NCBI GenBank assembly: GCA_020444065.1 | Contig: JAHLLQ010000002.1 | Coordinates: 620,001 to 684,000, forward strand | Length of the DNA stretch: 64,000 nt | From: a bacterium | Lineage (GTDB): Bacteria > Sumerlaeota > Sumerlaeia > SLMS01 > JAHLLQ01 | Reading direction: 5' to 3' | Shown here: positions 52,791-60,682 of the stretch, piece after piece | How the letters are laid out: every line of letters begins with the position of its first letter | Numbering within the stretch: position 1 is the first letter of the stretch | Translations under genes and position numbers: made by a program | The notes under the pieces: generated by a model | The model's input: only the letters and a program-made list of their open reading frames with translations | What the model was told of the DNA's origin: nothing | Databases searched by the model: none

Positions 52791-53792
52791 TCAATCGTCT
52801 TCGTGCTGCTTGTCTGTCATGATTGCTTCAATGATCTCGCCGATTTCAACTTCCTCGATATTCAGATCCACGACGGGATACTCATTCACCAGATGTGCCG
52901 CTGCGGAGGCGACATCCTCGCGCGGTACATGGAGTCGAATCTCGCGGTCTCCCGCGTCTTCCATACGGCCGATCTTCTCGAGCTTCTCGCGGTCGAGCGT
53001 GAACTCTTTGTCGTCGCGCAAGTGCGCCGTTACAACCTTGCGTTTCGCGTAGGTGTGTACGACCTGTTCGAGACTTCCGTCGTACACGATCTCGCCCTGC
53101 CGAATGATCATGATGCGTTTGCAGAGGCGCTCGATGTCCTCCATGTAGTGACTCGTCAGAATCACTGCCGGCTTGAACTTCTGCTGATAGCGCAGGATGA
53201 ATTCGCGGATTGCGTGCTGTGCGGAAAGGTCGAGACCGATCGTCGGTTCGTCCAGGAACACAACGCGCGGCCGGTGAAGGAGCGCCGCGATCAACTCCAT
53301 CTTCATACGTTCGCCGAGCGACAATCGGCGAATCTGGACGTTCAGTTCCTTCTTGATATCCAGAACCGTTGTCAGCTCCTCCAACGTTTCGTGGAACTGT
53401 TCGTCCGGCAGTCGATAGATTTCCTTCAGCAACAGGAAGCAGTCCGCGGCAGGGAGATCCCACCACAGTTGGGCCTTCTGCCCCATGATCAGCGCAATCT
53501 GGCGACGGAAATCGTTCGCACGTTCCCAGGGATCGTGGCCTAGCACACGGGCCTTACCGCCTGTTGGGTGAATGATTCCGGCTAGCATCTTCACCAGCGT
53601 GGTCTTCCCCGCGCCGTTCGCCCCGATCAAGCCGACGATCTCGCCTTCACCTATTTGGAAAGAGACATCGTTCACGGCATGCTTGGCGTACTTCTCCCGA
53701 ACGATCAGGGATTTCACAGAACCCCAGAAGCCCGGCGCCTTCTTGTGAACCATGTAGGTTTTGCGGAGATTTTGAACTTCGATCATACTCAT
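52791..53792 (-). CDS. ABC exporter ATPase
   Basis: A 333-residue ABC ATPase of the ABC-2 drug/polysaccharide export class. Walker A is GANGAGKTT, the signature is LSLGERMKME, Walker B is VVFLDEPTIGLD, and the H-loop is LTSHY. A C-terminal extension (about 235-333, RKVVTAHLRDDKEFTLD) is typical of DUF990-linked ATPases. First gene of a five-gene operon with the exported helical protein, two permeases and a glycosyltransferase. Confidence 0.95.
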   Translation of the reverse strand: MSMIEVQNLRKTYMVHKKAPGFWGSVKSLIVREKYAKHAVNDVSFQIGEGEIVGLIGANGAGKTTLVKMLAGIIHPTGGKARVLGHDPWERANDFRRQIALIMGQKAQLWWDLPAADCFLLLKEIYRLPDEQFHETLEELTTVLDIKKELNVQIRRLSLGERMKMELIAALLHRPRVVFLDEPTIGLDLSAQHAIREFILRYQQKFKPAVILTSHYMEDIERLCKRIMIIRQGEIVYDGSLEQVVHTYAKRKVVTAHLRDDKEFTLDREKLEKIGRMEDAGDREIRLHVPREDVASAAAHLVNEYPVVDLNIEEVEIGEIIEAIMTDKQHEDD

Positions 53793-54119
53793 TGGTCACC
53801 AGTGGCTGACGGGCTCTTCAATTCTCACCCGCTCTCACTGCGAAGGCTTAGCCTTGCGGGGGCAAGGCCATTCCCCAGGGCGCCCCTCTTGTGCCAGGCT
53901 CTTCGTTGCGCTGCGGTCGGCTGCCTCGGTCACGTACTTCAGTACGCTCCCATAGGCTCCCGCCTTGCACGCCTCGATCCTGGCCCAAGCAGGATGCCCT
54001 CAAGTCTTGGGGACATCCCGGGCCATTCCCCCAATCCCTCAAATTGACACATCGTTCGGAGCCGGAGCACACTGTTGCCGTAGTCTGAATCGCAATCCGA
54101 ATCCTCGAGGGGGTCCCTC
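53793..54119. other. Intergenic region with hairpins
   Basis: 327 bases between divergent genes. It contains a 7-bp hairpin GCCTTGC (53851-53857) / GCAAGGC (53862-53868) with loop GGGG, and a palindrome CGTACT-TC-AGTACG (53933-53946). GGCCATTCCCC occurs near 53867 and again near 54021. TTGACA lies at 54044-54049 with a weak CACACT 18 bases later (54068-54073), a possible promoter for the lipoprotein gene. Confidence 0.5.
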
Positions 54120-54593
54120 ATGAGAGCCTTCCTGCTTGTACTGTGCCTTTCGATCTCAATGGCAGGGCTGACCGCATGCAAATCCGTCCCAGCCGTCGAA
54201 TACACAAAGGACGAGGCTGGGCGCGTCTCCGCCGATCTGCTGAAGATCCGTACCGCCGTGGTCGGCGAGGATCTCGCTCCGGAGAAGGCGTTCGAGACCT
54301 ATGCCCCCTCCGCCGTGAAGGATGGGAAGCTCCCGATTCTCATCAGCGCGGATTCGACGGATGAGGATCTGATCAATTCGATCAAGGAAAGCGGCCTTCA
54401 GATCCGTGGAGTTTACGATTTACCATCAGACCTCCACCACATCACCGCGTATCTCACTGATCCCCGCCAACTTGACGACCTGGTCTCGCGTTCCGACATC
54501 AGGCAGATTGTGATCGATAACCCCGAGGCGACCCTGCATCCGAACGGCCGTCGGCCCCAGCCGCCTCCACCAAATGTGCCCAAAATGCCATAA
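54120..54593 (+). CDS. Lipoprotein paralogous to the adjacent protease propeptide
   Basis: A 157-residue lipoprotein: signal peptide with lipobox Leu-Thr-Ala-Cys20. Residues about 35-145 match the N-terminal region of the protease encoded 168 bases downstream, sharing for example SADLL/SSDLL, the spacing of GKL...IS.D, SGLQI-x-G/QGLQI-x-G, YDLP-x-DLHHI and ATLH/PTLH. The protein has no protease domain of its own. It probably arose by duplication of the propeptide and could inhibit or chaperone the protease at the outer face of a membrane, which is inference. GAGGGGG precedes the ATG. Confidence 0.8.
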   Translation: MRAFLLVLCLSISMAGLTACKSVPAVEYTKDEAGRVSADLLKIRTAVVGEDLAPEKAFETYAPSAVKDGKLPILISADSTDEDLINSIKESGLQIRGVYDLPSDLHHITAYLTDPRQLDDLVSRSDIRQIVIDNPEATLHPNGRRPQPPPPNVPKMP

Positions 54594-54760
54594 GCCACTA
54601 TGGTTTTGGCATTTGTGCAGCGCGATGTTTTGATTGCCGACCGCGCGCTTCCGACTTAGCATAAGAATGAACGGTTTTTCCCGTGCATGCAGTACTTGCC
54701 TCCCTCCTTGCAGATCCTTAGGAAGGCGGGAGGATTTCATTCATGGAGGTCACCCATAAT

Positions 54761-57319
54761 ATGAAGAGACTTCTGCTCGGAGGTCTTCTGATCCTGGCGG
54801 CCGGTGGTTTGAGCGCTGCGGATCTCAATCCCAAAATGGCCTATCTGACCGATGGCGATGCGGGACTCGTAAACATGTCCAGCGACCTGCTTCAGGCTCG
54901 ACTGGAAGTCCGCAAGGGCGCGTCCGCCCGCGCGGTGCTCGATCAGTTCCCGAAACACGCCATTCGGAACGGCAAACTGCAGTGCATCATCAGCGTCGAT
55001 GCGATCACTCCTGAGATCATCGACCAGGTGAAGAGCCAAGGGCTGCAGATTGTCGGCACCTACGATCTTCCCGGCGACCTGCATCACATTGTCGTCCACG
55101 CCACAAACCCGCTCCAGTTCGACAGCATCGCCCGCAGTTCCGGCGTTCGCGCAGTTGTCGTCGAGCCCGAGCCGACCCTGCACGTTGGAGCCGTCACATC
55201 TCAGGCCGATTCGGCAATCGGTGCAGCCACAGCCCGCACTAATTTCTCGGTCGACGGAACCGGACTTCGCGTCGGCGTCCTCAGCGACAGTGTTCACGAT
55301 GTGATCGGCGGCACCCTGTCAGGGGGATTCCTCACAGGTTCCTCATCCCAGGGCACCGGCGACCTGCCGGCCAGTCTTCGCGTCATCGATGCCGGCCCCG
55401 GCGGCGGCACTGACGAGGGCGCCGGCATGGCGGAGTTGGTCTACGATCTGGCCCCCGGCGCTGATATCTCCTTTGCATCTGCCTTCAGCGGATACAGCGC
55501 ATTTGCTTCGAACATCACGGCACTCGCGACCGATGCCGGCCTGGAATGCGACGTCATCTGCGACGACGTCAGCTATTCCGTCGAGCCCGTCTACCAGGAT
55601 GGCCCGATTGCGCTTGCCGCACAGAATGCCGTAGACTCTGGCATTCCTTACTACTCCAGCGCCGGCAATCAGACTGACGACGGCCACGAGCGTCCTTACA
55701 CCGACGCGAACTCTGGAACCGACGACCTGGTCTTCCCGCCCACGGGCAACGATCTGCATGACTTCGGTTTGGCAATGGGGTTGTCCTCCGACACGCATCT
55801 GCAGTTCACCCTTGCGAACGGCGAAGCAATCACTCTCGGCTTGCACTGGACCGAACCGTACGGTGGAACTTACGGCGCCGGTCCGGGCTCTGAGGCCGAC
55901 TACGATCTCTACATTGTGAATAGCGCCACACTTCCCGTCACCAATCCCATGGTCCTGGCAGCAAGCACAAATGTCCAGGGCACAAGTGGCTCGCCCAGCG
56001 GACCGGCTTTCGAAGGTTGCTCTTACCAGAACACCACCGGAAGCCCCCAGACTGTTTACGTGATTATTGATCACTACGACGGCAAGAAGGACGACGACAT
56101 TCATCTCTGGGTCAAGTACGACGGATCCGGCGGTATCGACGACAAGGTCTTGCTGACTGACCGCACGCTCTTCGGCCATGCCGCGGCACCGGGAGCAATC
56201 GCGACTGGCGCCATGCTCTACTTCGAGATCTCCACCGGCGGAAATGCCTATGCGCCGAACGGTGTTCTCAACGTAAACAGCTTCTCGTCGCTCGGTGGCG
56301 ATCTGCCATTCTACTTCGATAGCACCGGCGCGCTGCTCGGAACGGTTGAGACCCGCGCCAAGCCGGAAGTCACGGGCCCCGACGGGGCTGACACGACGTT
56401 CTTCGGCAGCGGCGATTGGGACAGCACCAGCTTCCCGAACTTCTGGGGGACTTCTGCGGCCGCTCCGCACGTTGCAGCCGTTGCAGCCCTGATGCTCGAG
56501 CGAAATGCCGCGCTGACTCCTGCGAACCTGAATCAGATTCTGATCAACACAGCAGTCGATGCGGAAACCGCCGGATGGGACTCTCTATCCGGACACGGTG
56601 TCGTTGATGCGCTGGCCGCTGTGACAAACGCGGTTTCGACACCTCCGACCGTGACAATCGATGAGAACGCTTCGCAGGATGATCCGACGAATACATTGCC
56701 GATCGTCTTCGACGTGGTCTTCTCGGAAGATGTCACTGGATTCACCGGCGGTGCCGATGTTTCCTTCTCCGGCACGGCCTCGGGAATCACCTACAACATC
56801 ACCGGCGGACCGGCCAGCTATCAGGTCAACGTCACCGCCATCACATCTCCGGGAACCGTGATCGCCAGCATCCCATCAAGTGCCGCCAACAGCGTTGGCA
56901 CGGGCCTTGGCAACACGGCCAGTTCCTCGACCGACAACAGCGTTACCTACGACAACGTGAGCCCGACGATGGATACGCTGCAGGCAGCCGCCGGACAGGC
57001 CGATCCTGCAACGACTCTGCCGATCAACTTCACGGTCGACTTCGACGAAGCCATCAACGGCTTCGATGCCAGCGACGTTGACACATCGGCATCGACTGCA
57101 TCGGGAACACTCACAGTGGGGATCACCCCCTCATCTCGTGGCACCAGCGGACCGTTCACAGTCTCTGTCGATGGCGCGGCCGGCGCAGGCGATATCACGA
57201 TCAGCATCATTGGCGGCGGTATCACCGACGACGCCGGCAATACGGTGAACGCCAGCGGCAGTGCCACCGTTACCTACAATCCGGCTGCCGCCGTGGAAGA
57301 ATGGTGGGTTGTTAAGTAA
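54761..57319 (+). CDS. Secreted subtilisin-like (S8/S53-type) protease with Ig-like domains
   Basis: An 852-residue exported protease. Signal peptide 1-20, propeptide about 25-145, catalytic domain about 160-625. Catalytic Asp176 (VGVLSDSV), oxyanion Asn303 (SSAGN) and Ser565 (GTSAAAPHVA) are clear. The histidine position is Glu219 in TDEGAGMAELV, a sedolisin-like substitution. A jelly-roll insertion fills about 320-460. Two Ig-like beta repeats follow (about 635-735 and 740-845). The ATG at 54761 has GGAGGT 10 bases upstream and begins the signal peptide; an ATG at 54743 is less likely. Confidence 0.88.
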   Translation: MKRLLLGGLLILAAGGLSAADLNPKMAYLTDGDAGLVNMSSDLLQARLEVRKGASARAVLDQFPKHAIRNGKLQCIISVDAITPEIIDQVKSQGLQIVGTYDLPGDLHHIVVHATNPLQFDSIARSSGVRAVVVEPEPTLHVGAVTSQADSAIGAATARTNFSVDGTGLRVGVLSDSVHDVIGGTLSGGFLTGSSSQGTGDLPASLRVIDAGPGGGTDEGAGMAELVYDLAPGADISFASAFSGYSAFASNITALATDAGLECDVICDDVSYSVEPVYQDGPIALAAQNAVDSGIPYYSSAGNQTDDGHERPYTDANSGTDDLVFPPTGNDLHDFGLAMGLSSDTHLQFTLANGEAITLGLHWTEPYGGTYGAGPGSEADYDLYIVNSATLPVTNPMVLAASTNVQGTSGSPSGPAFEGCSYQNTTGSPQTVYVIIDHYDGKKDDDIHLWVKYDGSGGIDDKVLLTDRTLFGHAAAPGAIATGAMLYFEISTGGNAYAPNGVLNVNSFSSLGGDLPFYFDSTGALLGTVETRAKPEVTGPDGADTTFFGSGDWDSTSFPNFWGTSAAAPHVAAVAALMLERNAALTPANLNQILINTAVDAETAGWDSLSGHGVVDALAAVTNAVSTPPTVTIDENASQDDPTNTLPIVFDVVFSEDVTGFTGGADVSFSGTASGITYNITGGPASYQVNVTAITSPGTVIASIPSSAANSVGTGLGNTASSSTDNSVTYDNVSPTMDTLQAAAGQADPATTLPINFTVDFDEAINGFDASDVDTSASTASGTLTVGITPSSRGTSGPFTVSVDGAAGAGDITISIIGGGITDDAGNTVNASGSATVTYNPAAAVEEWWVVK

Positions 57320-57349
57320 TCGACCACCGAACCTCAACGCTTCTCCCTT

Positions 57350-57388
57350 GCCCGGCGCCCCAATAGTGGGCGCCGGGCTTGTATTTTC
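57350..57388 (+). terminator. Rho-independent terminator after the protease gene
   Basis: GCCCGGCGCCC (57350-57360) pairs with GGGCGCCGGGC (57368-57378), followed by TTGTATTTT. It lies 31 bases after the protease stop. Confidence 0.9.
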
Positions 57389-57686
57389 CTTGCGCAGGTT
57401 GAAACTGAGTAGTACAGGTAAATTGGAGTCCGAACGAAGAACGAAATTCAGCAGTCGGCTGCGGTGGGCATATGCGCATATATGCTGTCGCCGCAGCGGG
57501 GGGAATGCGACTGCGTTTAGGCCTTCTCTCATCACTCCCCCCTCCGCCCGCGGTCCGTCGTTTGCAGTCTGAGCGGCGGACCGCGATTATTCACCCACTC
57601 CCAACGCTCAGAAAAGGCTCGCGTCCCCTCGTGCGATTGCCTTTAACCCCAAAGTGGCACCCTGATAGGGCCGCCAAATCTCTGAA
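57389..57686. other. Intergenic region, no gene seen
   Basis: 298 bases between the terminator and the M16 gene with no supported coding sequence. It should contain the promoter for the M16 pair; I found no clear -35/-10 combination. Confidence 0.5.
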
Positions 57687-58940
57687 GTGCGAGCCATCGT
57701 GGAAACCCACCAGCTATCCAACGGCCTGACCGTCTATACGGTCGAGAATCACGTCATCCCCCTGGCAACACTGGACATGTGGGTGCGAGTCGGATCCAAG
57801 GACGAGCCCACCGAGCATGCCGGCATCAGCCATTTCCTGGAACACATGCTCTTCAAGGGCACAGACCGCCTGGCGGTGGGGGAGTACGATCGCCGCATCG
57901 AAGAACTTGGCGGCTACCTGAACGCAGCCACCAGCACCGATTACACGCATTACTACATCACGCTTCCCAGCGAGAGCCTCGAGAAGGCCATGGAAGACAT
58001 GGCCGATGTCGTCCGGAACTCGAAGATCGATCCGCGCGAAGTCGATCGCGAACGACTCGTCATTCTTGAAGAAATTCGCATGAAGCAAGACAATCCGCTC
58101 GCATTCTTGTACGACGAGATTGTCCGCTCCATCTACGCGACGGGTCCGTACGCGAACACCGTGATCGGCAGCCACGAGAGCGTCTCCGCGATGAAGCAGG
58201 AGACAATCCTCTCGCACTACCATCGTTTCTACTCGCCGCAGAACATGGCGTTGGTCGTCGTCGGTGATATCGATACGCAGCGCATCGTTGTTCGTCTCGA
58301 AGAACTCCTTGGCGATCTGGAACGTCCCGTCGACCCCTGGCGCGGTGCCGCACCCAAAACCGAATACGCAGAATCTCCCGGTCGCACCTGGGATCGCGAC
58401 TGGCAGCAGCACTACTTCTTCCTCGCCTATCCAGGCGTTGCCTGCGACTCGATAGAGACGCTGGCGAAGCTGGAGATCGCCGAGACCCTTCTGCTCGGCG
58501 GACGCAGTTCCCGCCTCGTCAATGCGATTCAGGAGAAGAAGCGCCTCGTCACATCGATTTCAGGCTTCATCCATCCGACGCGTCATCCGGGCATGGTTGG
58601 AATTTACGGAACCTGTGAGCCGCAGAACCTGGACGCCGTTCGCGAAGCGATCGACGACGAGATTCGCAAGCTGCGCAACGACGGCCCGACGGACCGCGAA
58701 ATGCGACGGGCCATGCGCCAGATCATCAACTCGCACCTTTACAGCACAGAGACGAATACGGGAAAGGCCCAGACGATCGGATACAGTTATGCGCTGTTCG
58801 ACGATCCGTGTCTGCTGGATCGATTCCCGGATGCAGTGGGTCGTGTGGTCGAAGAGGACGTTGCAGAAGTCCTGGACTTATTGGCTCCGGAGAAGGCCAG
58901 CCAGTTTGTGGCACGGCCTGCTCGGGCCGCGGCGAGATGA
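57687..58940 (+). CDS. M16 zinc peptidase, active subunit
   Basis: A 417-residue pitrilysin-type peptidase. The inverted zinc motif HFLEH (His49, Glu52, His53) and the downstream acidic ligand in LEEIRMKQDNP (about 128-129) are intact. The N- and C-terminal halves are M16-like, with TNTGKAQTIGYSYAL near the end. No signal peptide. The gene begins with a GTG; no good ribosome binding site. It pairs with the following lipoprotein-type M16 homologue, as in many two-subunit M16 systems. Confidence 0.92.
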   Translation: MRAIVETHQLSNGLTVYTVENHVIPLATLDMWVRVGSKDEPTEHAGISHFLEHMLFKGTDRLAVGEYDRRIEELGGYLNAATSTDYTHYYITLPSESLEKAMEDMADVVRNSKIDPREVDRERLVILEEIRMKQDNPLAFLYDEIVRSIYATGPYANTVIGSHESVSAMKQETILSHYHRFYSPQNMALVVVGDIDTQRIVVRLEELLGDLERPVDPWRGAAPKTEYAESPGRTWDRDWQQHYFFLAYPGVACDSIETLAKLEIAETLLLGGRSSRLVNAIQEKKRLVTSISGFIHPTRHPGMVGIYGTCEPQNLDAVREAIDDEIRKLRNDGPTDREMRRAMRQIINSHLYSTETNTGKAQTIGYSYALFDDPCLLDRFPDAVGRVVEEDVAEVLDLLAPEKASQFVARPARAAAR

Positions 58941-58947
58941 CGCCGAC

Positions 58948-60336
58948 ATGGAGAATTGCCGGGCCCCATTGCTGCTGGCTGCTGCCCTGGCCGCCCTGCT
59001 GATTCTCAGCGGATGCGTACGCAATACCCAGCCGATCACCGCGTCGCCCATCGCGCCCGTGACCGGCCAGACGATTGACTATCAAGTCGGAGAGATTAAC
59101 GTGCACCGATTTCCCAACCGCCTGACAATGATCCACCGTCAGAACCAGACAAATCAGATTGTTGCGGTCACTTGCTTGATCCGCCCCGGAGCCGCCCAGG
59201 ACCCGGACGACAAGATCGGCCAATCACGGCTGATGATGCGTACGCTGACGAAAGGCACGAAGAATCGCACCTCCGACGAGATCGCCGAAGAGCTCGAAGA
59301 TCTCGGCGCAAGCCTCAACACGTCCGATACGTACGATTACGTTGCGGTTTCTCTGAAGTGCGTTCGCTCCGACCTCGACAAGACACTCGATATCTTCGCC
59401 GACGTTATCCGGCACCCAACTTTCCCGCAGGAAGAACTGGACGCCGAGAAGACCCGCCAGTTGGCAGAGATTCGAATTCGCGAAGACCGTTCGCCATCTG
59501 CCGTCATGACTCGATTCCGCGGACAACTCTTTGGCGCTTACCCCTACGGTCGCCCTCTCGAAGGCCAGCCGGAAATCGTCTCCGCCCTGACCCAGCGCGA
59601 TGTCGGAACCCTGCATGAGCAGGTCGTTCGACCGGAAAATATGGTGATATCGCTCGTCGGAGATGTTGATGAAGAAGAAGCCCGGATGCTCATCGACAAG
59701 TACTTCGGCGACATGGCGGATTCCGGCAGCCAGCGCGTGGACGCACGGAAGAGCTTTGCGCCGTCCGGTTCTCGCTTTGAATTCGTTCGCGATGTCGAGC
59801 AGGGCTTCGTTGCCCTCGGCCACGTCACCTGCCCGATCGACGACGAAGATGCGCCCACCGTCGAGGTCGCTTCCGCGGTCTTGGGACGCGGAATGTCGTC
59901 GAGGCTCTTCTCCGAATTGCGCGATCGCCAGTCGCTCGCCTACATGGTCGGCGCCTCGGCCAACGAGATGTACACTGCCGGATACTTCGTTTCCTATATC
60001 GCCACGTCCCCACAGACTGTCGATAAGGCGCTGAACGGCCTTTGGGAGCAAATCGAGCTCCTCCGCTACGAGCCGGTCACCGACGAGGAACTCGACCGCG
60101 CCCGTACATACCTGATCGGCGGGTACTTGCGCGGCCACGAGACCAACTCCCAGCAGGCTTACCACTTGGCCAACTGGCAACTGGCGGGCATGGGCGTGGC
60201 CTACGACGAAATCTACCCCGATCGTATCCGAGCCGTCACGAGCCGAGACGTCATGCGGGTCGCCAACAAGTACTTCCTCGACCCGACGGTCGTCATTCTT
60301 CGTCCGATGGGAAAGAAATCGCCTGCCTCCGAGTGA
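58948..60336 (+). CDS. M16-family lipoprotein, catalytically inactive subunit
   Basis: A 462-residue M16 homologue with a lipoprotein signal (LLILSGC23). It has the family fold (SQRVDARKSFAPSG; the C-terminal LGRGMSSRLFSELRDRQSL segment), but the HxxEH site is replaced by GQSRLMMRTL, so it has no metal centre. It lies 7 bases after the active subunit. Known two-gene M16 systems combine an active and an inactive partner. The signal implies export, while the partner lacks one, so whether they meet is uncertain. Confidence 0.88.
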   Translation: MENCRAPLLLAAALAALLILSGCVRNTQPITASPIAPVTGQTIDYQVGEINVHRFPNRLTMIHRQNQTNQIVAVTCLIRPGAAQDPDDKIGQSRLMMRTLTKGTKNRTSDEIAEELEDLGASLNTSDTYDYVAVSLKCVRSDLDKTLDIFADVIRHPTFPQEELDAEKTRQLAEIRIREDRSPSAVMTRFRGQLFGAYPYGRPLEGQPEIVSALTQRDVGTLHEQVVRPENMVISLVGDVDEEEARMLIDKYFGDMADSGSQRVDARKSFAPSGSRFEFVRDVEQGFVALGHVTCPIDDEDAPTVEVASAVLGRGMSSRLFSELRDRQSLAYMVGASANEMYTAGYFVSYIATSPQTVDKALNGLWEQIELLRYEPVTDEELDRARTYLIGGYLRGHETNSQQAYHLANWQLAGMGVAYDEIYPDRIRAVTSRDVMRVANKYFLDPTVVILRPMGKKSPASE

Positions 60337-60682
60337 TTCAAGCGTCCCCCGACACGATTTTCCGCTTCCGGAAGTTCCTCCGGCGGGCACGGCCTGCTGC
60401 CAGATTTCGGTTGACGCTACTTCCCCCCGACGGCTCTCTTGAATTGTCACAAAGAACACTGGTGTAAGGGAGCTTAGAACGACCAGCGCAAAGGCCAGGG
60501 CTCATGATTTCCGGTTGCCACAGCGGGGATGCCTCCTGTTGTGGCGTTCGCCTGTTCCACGGGCTGGTTCTTCTGCGCGAAAAACACCGTGAATTTCTTC
60601 CGCTTCGAGTAACTCCCTGCTTGTCCCGGTGGCGGAAACATACTACCCCGTAAGTGTCGACATCGAAAAGGAGACTTACTCC
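60337..60682. other. Intergenic region with one hairpin
   Basis: 346 bases with no supported gene. An inverted repeat GCCACA (60517-60522) and TGTGGC (60540-60545) is present. A ribosome binding site AAGGAG at 60668-60673 belongs to the next gene. Confidence 0.5.
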
